DNA from: a virus
Length of the DNA: 21,338 nucleotides
Virus record (IMG/VR): IMGVR_UViG_3300035698_001876
Span: 1-21,338 of that record
Reading direction: 5' to 3' (one strand)
In this document: positions 1 through 7,452 of the stretch, in pieces
Numbering within the stretch: the first letter of the stretch is position 1
Layout of the letters: every line of letters starts with the position of its first letter
Made by a program: the position numbers and the translations under genes
The notes under the pieces: model-generated
What the model saw: the letters and a program-made list of their open reading frames with translations, nothing else
Databases searched by the model: none
What the model was told of the DNA's origin: nothing

Positions 1-210
1 AAACAAACATAAGATTTATATTCCCATAACAAACAAAGCATTTACATAACAAACAAAGTATTTACATAACAAACAAACATAAGATTTATATTCCCATAAC
101 AAACAAACATAAGATTTATATTCCCATAACAAACAAACATAAGATTTATATTCCCATAACAAACAAAGCATTTACATAATAAACAAACATAAGATTTATA
201 TTTCCATAAC
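1..210. repeat. Phased direct-repeat array of 30-bp and 20-bp units
   Basis: Eight head-to-tail units fill this stretch with no spacer. Five 30-bp units start at 1, 71, 101, 131 and 181; three 20-bp units start at 31, 51 and 161. Each unit starts with AAACAAA and ends with CATAAC or CATAAT, and the 20-bp unit looks like the 30-bp unit with ten internal bases missing. Copies are nearly identical (a few single-base changes at 59, 180 and 202). Every unit start is a multiple of 10 bp from the next, so the shared core ATAACAAACAAA recurs on about one face of the helix. The array is cut by the window edge, so it may be longer. It lies just upstream of the small terminase gene, so a terminase recognition (pac or cos) site, an origin, or part of a terminal repeat are all possible; the function is inference. 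Confidence 0.9.
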
Positions 211-435
211 ATATCAATGACTTACCACACGTACACGTACACCAAACACATACACGTACACCTAGCATTATGTAAATTGACTTATCATTATGACAAAGTG
301 AGGAGTTTTACCATAATATCTCCCACATGTAGTTTCCAGAATAAGTCCTTGTATATATGGAAACGACTTATGACAAGGCCCACCGTGGTTTTTTGGGGGT
401 GTCTGTTTAGTATAACTAGGACCTTAACAAACATT

Positions 436-464
436 TTGGGTATTTTATTGCCCAATAATTTTTT
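436..464 (+). terminator. Weak candidate intrinsic terminator
   Basis: TTGGG (436-440) can pair with CCCAA (451-455) across a 10-base loop, followed by TAATTTTTTT-like T-rich sequence to 464. The stem has only five pairs, three of them GC, so it is weak. It would end transcripts arriving from the left, before the terminase promoter. Confidence 0.25.
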
Positions 465-586
465 GTGTATTTTACCCTAAAGAACTGTCGTGTAGTTGCT
501 TAGAATTTGGTGAAAAGGGGAAAACTCTCGGAAAGATACACCAAAGGGCTAAAAGTTGGTGTTACCGTGTACATTATGGGTTAGTG

Positions 587-616
587 TTGGTGTAGTTTTT
601 ACCCTTGTGCTAAAAT
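587..616 (+). promoter_or_regulatory. Candidate sigma70 promoter for the terminase genes
   Basis: TTGGTG (587-592), an 18-bp spacer, then TAAAAT (611-616) preceded by TGC at 608-610, giving an extended -10. The predicted start is near 623, about 45 bp before the small terminase start codon. Each hexamer deviates from consensus, so this is moderate evidence only. Confidence 0.4.
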
Positions 617-668
617 TGCCCCATAAGTTAACATAAAACTACACTAAAACAAGTTACAAGGAGCAGCC

Positions 669-1214
669 ATGACTAAAGATATCCCAACAGTAGATGTGAC
701 AAGTGAAAAAATGCCAGAAGACCTCAAAACAAAGCTTGAGTCTCTCACCCCCTTTGCGAGGCGGTACGCTGAGTTTCGTGCTAAAGGGTTGAAACAACCT
801 GACTGTGCTAAAAAGGCTGGTTCTGGTGCTAAGAATAGAGGAGCTCTAGGTAGAGTAGGTTGGAACACAGAACAACTAGACGGTGTTAAAGAATATATCC
901 TTTGGTTAGAACACAAAAGAGCTAAAGCTGCTGTTATTGATGATTTAGAGATTGTTGAAGGTTTTAGAGAAGTTTATAAAGAGGCTATGTACAATAACAA
1001 GTTTGGTGAGGCTAACAAAGCCTTAGAACACCTAGGGAACATGATTGGTGCTTTTGCTTACAAGAGCTCTCCTAAAGAAGATCAAGAGAGAGGCTTACGA
1101 GGCAAAGAGAAACAGAACAACACTGATGCTTTTACACAAGATCTGCACGAACAGGAATTAGGCGATAGGGCTGTGCGTCTACAAAGAATGTTACAAGATG
1201 CTAAAAAGACTTAG
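669..1214 (+). CDS. Terminase small subunit (Terminase_2-like)
   Basis: 181 aa. The small terminase binds the packaging start site as a ring and hands DNA to the large subunit. Residues about 25-75 (LTPFARRYAEFRAKGLKQPDC onward in part) resemble the N-terminal helix-turn-helix of Terminase_2 proteins, with a run of A/G-rich helix-forming residues ending in KEYILWLE. A second segment, about 92-130 (DLEIVEGFREVY, then ALEHLGNMIGAF), is the pattern often following it in phage small terminases. The C-terminus is charged and probably helical. ATG at 669 is set by AAGGAG at 658-663. It is the first gene of the packaging module, 198 bp upstream of the large subunit, and directly downstream of the repeat array that may be its binding site. 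Small terminases diverge strongly, so position supports the call as much as sequence. Confidence 0.8.
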   Translation: MTKDIPTVDVTSEKMPEDLKTKLESLTPFARRYAEFRAKGLKQPDCAKKAGSGAKNRGALGRVGWNTEQLDGVKEYILWLEHKRAKAAVIDDLEIVEGFREVYKEAMYNNKFGEANKALEHLGNMIGAFAYKSSPKEDQERGLRGKEKQNNTDAFTQDLHEQELGDRAVRLQRMLQDAKKT

Positions 1215-1253
1215 TTCAACAAGATACACGCTAATGGATATCGCCCTAGTACC

Positions 1254-1263
1254 TTGCTATAAG
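1254..1263 (+). promoter_or_regulatory. Candidate extended -10 element upstream of terL
   Basis: TGCTATAAG at 1255-1263, with TGGATA at 1235-1240 seventeen bases before the hexamer as a possible -35. Transcription would start near 1270, within the AT-rich repeats, and read into the large terminase gene. The surrounding sequence is so AT-rich that chance matches are likely. Confidence 0.3.
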
Positions 1264-1264
1264 T

Positions 1265-1334
1265 ATTCATTATATATATTCATTATAAGTATTCATTATA
1301 TATATTCATTATAAGTATATATATATATATATAT
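1265..1334. repeat. 13-bp tandem repeat and AT dinucleotide run
   Basis: Four copies of a 13-bp unit, alternating ATTCATTATATAT (1265, 1291) and ATTCATTATAAGT (1278, 1304), lead into an alternating AT tract to about 1334. Read on the minus strand the units give TATAAT every 13 bp. The block fills most of the 198-bp gap (1215-1412) between the two terminase genes; no gene is present in the gap. It is an easily melted stretch and may be a control region, a recombination product of slipped replication, or both. Confidence 0.85.
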
Positions 1335-1412
1335 AAGTACCCTCGGGAACTGTCCACACTATAGCACACTTTTTAATAACATGCAAACAAACACTTTGGA
1401 ACAAAATAAAAA

Positions 1413-3020
1413 ATGATAAACCAAGAACTAACTTTAGAAGAGATAACTCAAATGGAAAAGGAAGTGCTCGATGTCCTCATCGAAGAAGCACGGAAAGACT
1501 TCTACACCTTCGTAAAGCTAATGGCCCCTGTAGTGTTACCTGATGATTTTACTGACGGAAGACATATTGAATTAATTTGTAAAGAGTTACAAGAGGTGGA
1601 AGAAAGCGTCAAAGATCTTTCAAAAAACCCTAAGAGGTTGCAGTTGTTCCTTCCCCCCGGATCTATGAAATCAAAACTAGCCTCCAATTTATTTCCTGCA
1701 TGGTCACTTGGAAGGAACCCTAATTGGTGCTTCCTCGCTATTGGTTCTGACTTCGACTTTGCAGTAGATAACTTTGGACGACCAACTAAAGATCTCGTTG
1801 ACTCAGACCAATACAAATCAATTTTTCCTAACACAGTGCTAAAAAAAGACGTTCAATCGGCTGGTCGTTGGGACACAACAAAAAAGGGACGGTTTGTTGC
1901 AAGGGGGGCAGGACAGAATATCGCTGGTCGTCGTGCTCACATAAGTATTGTTGATGACGCCTTAACAGAACAAACAACAGATGTTGACAGAAAAAAGATA
2001 AATGGTTGGTACAGAAAAGGTTTAAGAACACGCCTTCTCCCCCGTGGAGCAGAAATTATCATTAACACAAGGTGGCACATTGAGGATTTATCAGGGTTCA
2101 TGTCAAAGATTGACGGTGTAAAAGGAGGTAATGAAAAGTCTAGAAGACCGTGGCACGTTATTTCTTTACCCGCCCTCCTAGACCAGCAGGCCTCTGATTA
2201 CCTTTTAAGAGGGCTGGACGATGATGAAGAACGTTTTGCTATAGGTACCTCCTTCTGGCCCGAGTTCTGGCCCACAGACCTCTTAAAAGAGAAAAGAGAC
2301 GGTATGGAGCCAGCCGAGTGGTTAGCCCTTTACATGCAAACACCCATTGCGCAAGAAGGGGCGATCATTAAAAAGGCTCAATTCAAGCTTTGGGAAGAAA
2401 GTGAACCCCCTCCTTGCAAGAATGTTGTTATTAGTATGGACACTGCTTTTAGTAAGAATGAGACTGCCGATTACTCGGCTTTCAGTGTGTGGGGTGTTTT
2501 CACTAACGAAGTATCTACATTTGAAGGGAACACCGTCCTTCAAGAGTCTTTGATACTGCTTTCAGCAGGTCGGGGAAGGTGGGATTTTGCCGAGCTATGT
2601 GATAAGGCCCAAGAACTTAATAGTAAATACAACCCAGACTTCTTCATCATTGAAGATAAAGGCTCCGGACAATCTTTGATACGAGAGATGCAAAAAAGAA
2701 GTTTACCTATTATGCCTTACCTTCCTGAAAGAGACAAGATGTACCGATTACAAGCAACAACACCTTACTTTCAAGCAGGACGTATATGGGTTCCTCAAGA
2801 CAAGGACTGGGTAGACGAACTTGTGGCTGAGGTCATTTCTTTTCCTAAAGCCCCCCATGACGATTATGTTGATACAGTATCTCAAGCCATTTTATGGATG
2901 CGTGATAACTACTTAATTGACAACGATGGTTACAGCAACTACGATGAAGATGAAGATGTTGGTGATTGGTATAATAAAAGAAAAACTTATTGGTCGTCTA
3001 TGACCTCCGCCGCTGGGTAA
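1413..3020 (+). CDS. Terminase large subunit (packaging ATPase and nuclease)
   Basis: 535 aa, the usual length. It is the DNA-packaging motor, docking on the portal, pumping DNA into the prohead and cutting the concatemer. The ATPase half has a Walker A-type loop PPGSMKS at 81-87 after the hydrophobic strand LQLFL, a Walker B ISIVDD (177-182), and a coupling motif NTRWHIEDLSG (218-228). The C-terminal RNase H-like nuclease shows SMDTAFS (D343), D353 in TADY, IIED (E414/D415) and PHDDYVDT (D483, D484, D487). The loop departs from the usual GKS ending by having MKS. No good Shine-Dalgarno lies before ATG 1413 (TTGGA is about 12 bases away), but the next methionine would remove little. The C-terminal tail is acidic and asparagine/aspartate-rich. 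It is preceded by the small subunit and followed by the portal. Confidence 0.97.
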   Translation: MINQELTLEEITQMEKEVLDVLIEEARKDFYTFVKLMAPVVLPDDFTDGRHIELICKELQEVEESVKDLSKNPKRLQLFLPPGSMKSKLASNLFPAWSLGRNPNWCFLAIGSDFDFAVDNFGRPTKDLVDSDQYKSIFPNTVLKKDVQSAGRWDTTKKGRFVARGAGQNIAGRRAHISIVDDALTEQTTDVDRKKINGWYRKGLRTRLLPRGAEIIINTRWHIEDLSGFMSKIDGVKGGNEKSRRPWHVISLPALLDQQASDYLLRGLDDDEERFAIGTSFWPEFWPTDLLKEKRDGMEPAEWLALYMQTPIAQEGAIIKKAQFKLWEESEPPPCKNVVISMDTAFSKNETADYSAFSVWGVFTNEVSTFEGNTVLQESLILLSAGRGRWDFAELCDKAQELNSKYNPDFFIIEDKGSGQSLIREMQKRSLPIMPYLPERDKMYRLQATTPYFQAGRIWVPQDKDWVDELVAEVISFPKAPHDDYVDTVSQAILWMRDNYLIDNDGYSNYDEDEDVGDWYNKRKTYWSSMTSAAG

Positions 3021-3022
3021 GT

Positions 3023-3051
3023 TTGACATCCCTGCCAAAATAGCGTATAAT
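3023..3051 (+). promoter_or_regulatory. Perfect-consensus sigma70 promoter before the portal gene
   Basis: TTGACA (3023-3028), exactly 17 bp, then TATAAT (3046-3051). Both hexamers and the spacing match the bacterial housekeeping consensus. Transcription would start near 3058, about 43 bp before the portal start codon. It lies immediately after the large terminase stop and is the strongest promoter in the window, presumably driving the head block to the terminator at 9949-9982. Confidence 0.85.
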
Positions 3052-3084
3052 CTTTTATACCCGACAAAACCATTAATATATAAC

Positions 3085-3090
3085 AAGGAG
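3085..3090 (+). promoter_or_regulatory. Ribosome binding site fixing the portal TTG start
   Basis: AAGGAG lies 10 bases before TTG at 3101. No ATG or GTG is available in frame near it, so this site is the main reason for choosing the TTG start. The first in-frame methionine is about residue 129, far inside the conserved region. Confidence 0.65.
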
Positions 3091-3100
3091 CACTCAACCA

Positions 3101-5569
3101 TTGACCAAGGATACTGACACATCACCTAAAGCTCGTAATTCTTTAAGCGCTTATATTCAAAATGAAAATGAAGCAGCAGGTGATGACGTAGCCTTTACTT
3201 TGCAAGAAGACGGCTCTGTTGAAATTGAGTTAGACTTTCAACAAGAGGAAGACTCACCCTTTGAATATTCTCCAGACTCACACTACAAAAACATTGTAGA
3301 AGAAATAGAAAAGGATGTTCTTGATGAACTTAGTGTCAAGATTAGAGAAGACATTGAGCAAGACGAAAACGATAGGTCTGACTGGTTAAAAACAATTGAG
3401 TTTGGTTTAGACCTCTTAGGTTTAAAGGTTGAAGAGAAACAAGTTCCCTTTAGTGGAGCCTGTTCCGCCCAACACCCACTTCTAATGGAAAGTGCTGTTA
3501 AGTTTCAATCTAAAGCGTCTAATGAACTTCTTCCTTCCAAAGGCCCAGTTAAAACAAAAGTTCTTGGTGACGTTACTGTGGAAAAAGAACAACAAGCTAT
3601 AAGGGTACAAAAACACTTAAATTATCAAATCACAGAAGAGATGACAGAGTTTTACCCCGATACTGAACGTATGTTGTTGTACGTTCCTCTAGTAGGGTCT
3701 GGCTTTAAAAAGACTTTTTATGATTCCCATCTTGAAAGAGCTGTGTCAGAATTTGTTCCGGGGGACCAGTTAATTGTTCCCAATAGTGCTAGTGACCTGT
3801 TCCGTTCCGAACGCTACACTCACATTTTATACAAGACAAAGTACGAGTTAGATGCTGATTGCGCCGCAGGTCTTTATGTTAAACCTGATGCTTTTCCTGA
3901 TCCATCTGCTCCAAAACTAACACAAGTACAACGAAAAACACACGAGCTCATAGGCGTAGAAATAGGGATTAGTGAGAATAGTTCTGTTTACACGCTATAC
4001 GAACAGCACGTAGAATGTTACATAGAGGGAATAGATGAAAGAGAAGACACAGAATATCAGCTTTCCTCTCCGTATATTGTTACAGTGGAAGCTAACAGTG
4101 GTGAGATTATTGGGGTTCGTAGAAACTGGAAGAAAGACGACCAAAAACGAAAAAAGAAAGTACAGTTCACACATTATGGATTTGTTCCGGGTTTTGGTTT
4201 CTATTGTTTTGGTTATTTGCATTTGCTTGGCAACTTGCAGCTTTCTCTTACTAGTTCTTTGCGCTCCCTTGTGGATGCTGGTCAGTTTGCCAATTTGCAA
4301 GGTGGTTTCAAGCTTAAGGGGGTGAGAATCGTTGACGACGGTGGTCCAATTATGCCCGGTCAATTTAAAGACATTGAGGCGATGACCCAAGATGTTAGTA
4401 AAGCTATTATGCCCTTGCCCTTTAAAGAACCCTCTCAAGTACTTTACCAAATGTTGGAGTTCCTAGATAAAAAGGGACAAAAGTTTGCGGATAGCACTGA
4501 GCAAGTTATTGCTGATAGCTCTAATAATGGCCCTGTAGGGACAACTATGGCCTTGCTTGATGCAAGTACTAAGTTATTTAGTGCTATTCATAAAAGGCTG
4601 CACAACTCTTTAAAACAAGAGCTAAAGATTATAGCTTCGATAAACGCTGAGACCCTTCCAGATGCGCAGGACTTTGACTTAGAAAATGAAACTGTGTCTA
4701 TCTCTAGGGATGACTATAATTCGAAAGTAGACATTGTTCCAGTAAGTGACCCTAACATTAGCTCTAACTCACACAGAATGGCTAAAGCGCAAACAATGCT
4801 ACAAATTGCCCAACAGTCGCCTGAGATACACGACATGCGAGAGGTTCTGAAACATGTTTACGTCAATATGGATTATGCTAATATTGATAAAATTTTACCA
4901 GAGCCAGATGAGGCGCAACAGAACGACCCTATGACAGACATTCAAATGGCTTTAGAAGGTAAACCTATTAAAGCTTTTGAGGGACAGGATCACAAGGCAC
5001 ACACCGCGCTTAAACAAGCTTTTATGCAAGACCCTATGTCAGGCGCTAACCCCATGATGCAAAAAGTATCAGTGGCGTTGCAAGCCAACATACAAGAACA
5101 TTTGTTACTAGGTTTTGTCGAAGCTACTAAAGCCACTATGACCAGTCAAGGAGGTAATCCTGACGATGCTGAAGGAATGGCCAAGGCTGCTCAGCAAGTT
5201 GCTCAAATGAATCAACAACAACTTCAACAAGAGCAAGAACAGCAAGAGTTAAATCCAAGAGATCAAGCTTCGATGATGTTGGCACAAGCCGAGATGTTAG
5301 ACACTCAAACACAGGCCAAGAAACAAGACTTTGAAGAAGACTATAAAACAGCAGAACTAGAATTGAAAAAAGAAAAAGTAGATTTAGATCTTTTGAAGGA
5401 GTTGCGTAGGATGACAGAGTTTGATAAGAAAATGTTACAAGACATGCAAAAACTTGTTCAAACTAAAGGCTTAGACGCAATGATACAAGGGCTTTCACAG
5501 CAAGTGGCTTCTAATAATGAAAAGGGAACACAGCAAGATAAGCAGAAAGCTGTTGACAAGGTTAGTTAA
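3101..5569 (+). CDS. Portal protein (P22-type, long C-terminal barrel)
   Basis: 822 aa, in the size range of P22-like portals. Twelve copies form the ring at one capsid vertex through which DNA enters and leaves, and to which adaptor proteins attach. The first 60 residues are acidic. The conserved body starts around IVEEIEKDVLDEL (about 65-77), with FSGACSAQHPLLMESAVKFQSKASNELL in part at about 117-144, typical of this portal type, and continues through LVGSGFKKTFYD (about 197-208) and GDQLIVPNSASD (about 221-232). From about 685 the protein is glutamine-rich and then strongly helical with coiled-coil character to about 790, as expected for the helical barrel that projects into the capsid in P22. 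The start is TTG at 3101. It follows a consensus promoter and precedes small head genes. Confidence 0.92.
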   Translation: MTKDTDTSPKARNSLSAYIQNENEAAGDDVAFTLQEDGSVEIELDFQQEEDSPFEYSPDSHYKNIVEEIEKDVLDELSVKIREDIEQDENDRSDWLKTIEFGLDLLGLKVEEKQVPFSGACSAQHPLLMESAVKFQSKASNELLPSKGPVKTKVLGDVTVEKEQQAIRVQKHLNYQITEEMTEFYPDTERMLLYVPLVGSGFKKTFYDSHLERAVSEFVPGDQLIVPNSASDLFRSERYTHILYKTKYELDADCAAGLYVKPDAFPDPSAPKLTQVQRKTHELIGVEIGISENSSVYTLYEQHVECYIEGIDEREDTEYQLSSPYIVTVEANSGEIIGVRRNWKKDDQKRKKKVQFTHYGFVPGFGFYCFGYLHLLGNLQLSLTSSLRSLVDAGQFANLQGGFKLKGVRIVDDGGPIMPGQFKDIEAMTQDVSKAIMPLPFKEPSQVLYQMLEFLDKKGQKFADSTEQVIADSSNNGPVGTTMALLDASTKLFSAIHKRLHNSLKQELKIIASINAETLPDAQDFDLENETVSISRDDYNSKVDIVPVSDPNISSNSHRMAKAQTMLQIAQQSPEIHDMREVLKHVYVNMDYANIDKILPEPDEAQQNDPMTDIQMALEGKPIKAFEGQDHKAHTALKQAFMQDPMSGANPMMQKVSVALQANIQEHLLLGFVEATKATMTSQGGNPDDAEGMAKAAQQVAQMNQQQLQQEQEQQELNPRDQASMMLAQAEMLDTQTQAKKQDFEEDYKTAELELKKEKVDLDLLKELRRMTEFDKKMLQDMQKLVQTKGLDAMIQGLSQQVASNNEKGTQQDKQKAVDKVS

Positions 5570-5590
5570 GTGTGCTAGTATTGCGTTATT

Positions 5591-5791
5591 ATGGAAAAAT
5601 CATTAGAACAAAGTCTTCTCGAAGAAGCTTTAAAAATCTTCAAAGAGAAAAAAGATAAACAAGAAGCGTATATAAGCTCTTCTATTTTAGATAGAGATCA
5701 CTATACGCATAGCGTTGGTCAAGTACACGCGGTTAAAGAACTGATTGAAGAGTTCAAACAATTGCATAAAGTGTTCTTTCCTTCTATCTAA
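5591..5791 (+). CDS. Small helical protein of unknown function
   Basis: 66 aa, rich in Glu, Lys and Leu and probably a helical hairpin (about 1-25 and 42-62). It contains DHYTHSVGQVHAVKELIEEFKQL, a pattern I associate with small proteins found right after the portal in related marine podophages, whose role is not known to me. No Shine-Dalgarno is visible before ATG 5591; the start is 21 bp after the portal stop, so re-initiation by ribosomes ending the portal is possible. Its place between portal and scaffold suggests a head role. An internal or accessory head protein is possible, but I cannot assign one. Confidence 0.7.
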   Translation: MEKSLEQSLLEEALKIFKEKKDKQEAYISSSILDRDHYTHSVGQVHAVKELIEEFKQLHKVFFPSI

Positions 5792-5824
5792 AATAGAACC
5801 AACGAAAAAAAGGAAAACAGTTAT

Positions 5825-6322
5825 ATGAGTACAACTCTACAAGGCGGTTACACACCTCCTTCAAAACTAGACAAAAACGGTTGGATCACCCCGCCTGAAG
5901 TAAAAGATCCTAAGAACTTACCTCTTCCTCTCGGTTGGACACTTCTTGTTCGCCCTTACCCCGTAATTAATGCTAAAACAAGTACTATTATCATGCCAGA
6001 GACTGACATTGACTATATGAACTATGTTTCTAATATAGGGCGTGTTGTTGCTGTTGGTCCTTGTTGTTGGACTCGTCCTGAACACCGCGATGTGGATGGT
6101 AATAGATTTGCGTGGGTAAAAGAAGGTGACTTTGTAAGCTACCCTAAAAACGCAGGGGCACGTAGAAAATTCAAAGGTGTTTCGTATGTTCTTTTAGTAG
6201 ACGATGAAGTTGTTGAAAAGTTAGAAGACCCTCAAATATTTGATGGTGATTTTTACACGTTAGACATTCCTGAAGACCATTTAAAGAAATACAACACCAT
6301 TCATAAGAAGGAGACTAAATAA
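5825..6322 (+). CDS. GroES-like co-chaperonin (Cpn10 family)
   Basis: 165 aa against about 97 for bacterial GroES, with extra residues at both ends. GroES caps the GroEL folding chamber; phage versions such as T4 gp31 adapt it to fold capsid proteins. The Cpn10 core runs from about 34 to 136: PLGWTLLVRPYP (first strand), a loop containing TIIMPE (53-58), where IIM (55-57) matches the position of the IVL tripeptide that contacts GroEL, then IGRVVAVGP (71-79), a longer roof-loop region with two cysteines (80-81), VKEGDFVSYP (98-107), and YVLLVDDEVVEKLED (121-135). The N-terminal 33 residues are proline-rich and unmatched; the tail (about 137-165) is charged. AAAGGA supports ATG 5825. It sits between portal and scaffold, so a role in prohead assembly with host GroEL is likely but inferred. 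Confidence 0.85.
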   Translation: MSTTLQGGYTPPSKLDKNGWITPPEVKDPKNLPLPLGWTLLVRPYPVINAKTSTIIMPETDIDYMNYVSNIGRVVAVGPCCWTRPEHRDVDGNRFAWVKEGDFVSYPKNAGARRKFKGVSYVLLVDDEVVEKLEDPQIFDGDFYTLDIPEDHLKKYNTIHKKETK

Positions 6323-6324
6323 TT

Positions 6325-7452
6325 ATGGCTTATATCCCTATCAAAACCGATTTAGACACAGTGTCAGTAAACAATCCCTTGAAAGAAGAAACACCACTAA
6401 GTGCTGCTGAGGCTGTTATTGAAGTGTCTTTAGAAGACGCTGTGCCTGAACAAAAAACGGAAGTTAAGGTAGACAAAACTGAAGATATAAAAATTATTGT
6501 CGAAGACGACTTTTCTTCAGTTAAGCAAGAACCAAAAAAAGAAGAGCCAGCTGTTATCCAACCTGTTGACGAGGTTAAGAAACCTTCAAGGGCACAAAAA
6601 CGAATCAAACAGCTACACGATGAGAAAACTAAAGAACGTGACGCGCGTGTAGCCGCTGAAAAAAGAATTACAGACCTCGAACTACAGCTACAAGAAGGTA
6701 CGAAAACCTCAAAGACAGCCATGAAAGCTGCTCTTGAGAATAATCTTGAGAACCTTCGTAAAGGTATGAAGGAGGCTATCGAGAGTGGGGAGGCCGAAGA
6801 GTCTGTTCGTCTAAGTGAAGAGATGATGAATGCTAAGGGTAAATTGGAAAGTCTTTCAAATGACTTAAATACAATTGAGCAACAAGAGAAGGCCCCAGTT
6901 AAACCCACCCCTAAAATTACCCCAGACCTATCTGATGTCCCTGAAAAGGCAATAGATTGGATTGATACCCACCCACAATTTAAAACAGATGAACTATTCT
7001 ACGTATCCGCTATGACAATAAGTAACCAACTTGTAAACGAGGGTTTTGACGACGAGTCTAAAGATTTTTACTCTGAACTAGATAAACGCCTTTCCCCCCG
7101 TTTTCCTGAGTTGTTTGGTGTAACCAATAAAGATGATGTAAAATCTACTCAACAAGATACAAAATCGTCACAAAGCCCTGAACAAGAACACCAAGACGTT
7201 AAAGATACTCAGAGCAAAACCTCCTCAACTCAAAATACTGAACAGACTGTTTCGGGGTCTTCGCGCACCCCTCCACATCAAAATGGAACCAAAAGTCGCA
7301 GTGGTAACAGTATAACACTAACCCAGAAAGATGTTAAACAAGCAGAACGCTGGGGTTTAAGTTTGGAGCAAATTGGTCGTAGAATAGCCCACACAGATAA
7401 GAATAGGCGTGACGATGGTTACGTAGCTATTAATATAAAAGGAGCTAACTAA
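6325..7452 (+). CDS. Capsid scaffolding protein
   Basis: 375 aa, highly charged. Scaffolds guide assembly of the major capsid protein into a prohead and then leave. The first 80 residues are acidic and probably disordered; from about 88 (SRAQKRIKQLHDEKTKERD) to about 190 the protein is a long coiled coil; a more structured region follows (about 205-262, DLSDVPEKAIDWIDTHPQF onward in part), then a Gln/Ser/Thr linker, and a basic C-terminus (LTQKDVKQAERWGLSLEQIGRR) of the kind that contacts the capsid shell. AAGGAG lies 12 bases before ATG 6325. The stop overlaps the next start as TAATG, implying coupled translation. The call rests on composition and position (portal - scaffold - capsid order), not on a recognised active site. 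Confidence 0.75.
   Translation: MAYIPIKTDLDTVSVNNPLKEETPLSAAEAVIEVSLEDAVPEQKTEVKVDKTEDIKIIVEDDFSSVKQEPKKEEPAVIQPVDEVKKPSRAQKRIKQLHDEKTKERDARVAAEKRITDLELQLQEGTKTSKTAMKAALENNLENLRKGMKEAIESGEAEESVRLSEEMMNAKGKLESLSNDLNTIEQQEKAPVKPTPKITPDLSDVPEKAIDWIDTHPQFKTDELFYVSAMTISNQLVNEGFDDESKDFYSELDKRLSPRFPELFGVTNKDDVKSTQQDTKSSQSPEQEHQDVKDTQSKTSSTQNTEQTVSGSSRTPPHQNGTKSRSGNSITLTQKDVKQAERWGLSLEQIGRRIAHTDKNRRDDGYVAINIKGAN

Larger units (their letters stand above)
211..668. other. Non-coding leader between repeat array and terS
   Basis: About 460 bp with no convincing gene. The only open frame (217-480) has no ribosome binding site and an implausible composition. A 12-bp direct repeat, TACACGTACACC, occurs at 232-243 and 251-262. 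A weak hairpin followed by T residues lies at 436-464 and a candidate extended -10 promoter at 587-616. The rest shows nothing I can name. This may be part of the same control or packaging region as the repeat array. Confidence 0.6.

Noticed and set aside
1-210. CRISPR array reading of the left-edge repeats
   Set aside because: Units abut with no unique spacers and differ in length by deletion, so they are simple direct repeats.
379-400. Hairpin CCAC/GTGG followed by T6 as a terminator
   Set aside because: The inverted repeat leaves a one-base loop, which cannot form.
217-480. 87-codon open frame in the leader region
   Set aside because: No Shine-Dalgarno, odd composition (His/Tyr/Thr-rich then hydrophobic), overlaps repeats, and contains a terminator-like hairpin; looks non-coding.
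2967-2975. TGGTATAAT within the 3' end of terL
   Set aside because: No -35 at the right distance, and the codons fit the terminase C-terminus; a better promoter lies 50 bp downstream.
3995-4450. 151-codon minus-strand and 96-codon plus-strand alternative frames inside the portal gene
   Set aside because: Portal frame is clearly the coding one; no independent start signals or recognisable proteins.
6330-6908. 192-codon minus-strand open frame
   Set aside because: Antisense shadow of the scaffold gene; Ser/Phe-rich translation arises from the Glu/Lys-rich codons on the other strand; no ribosome binding site or neighbours on that strand.
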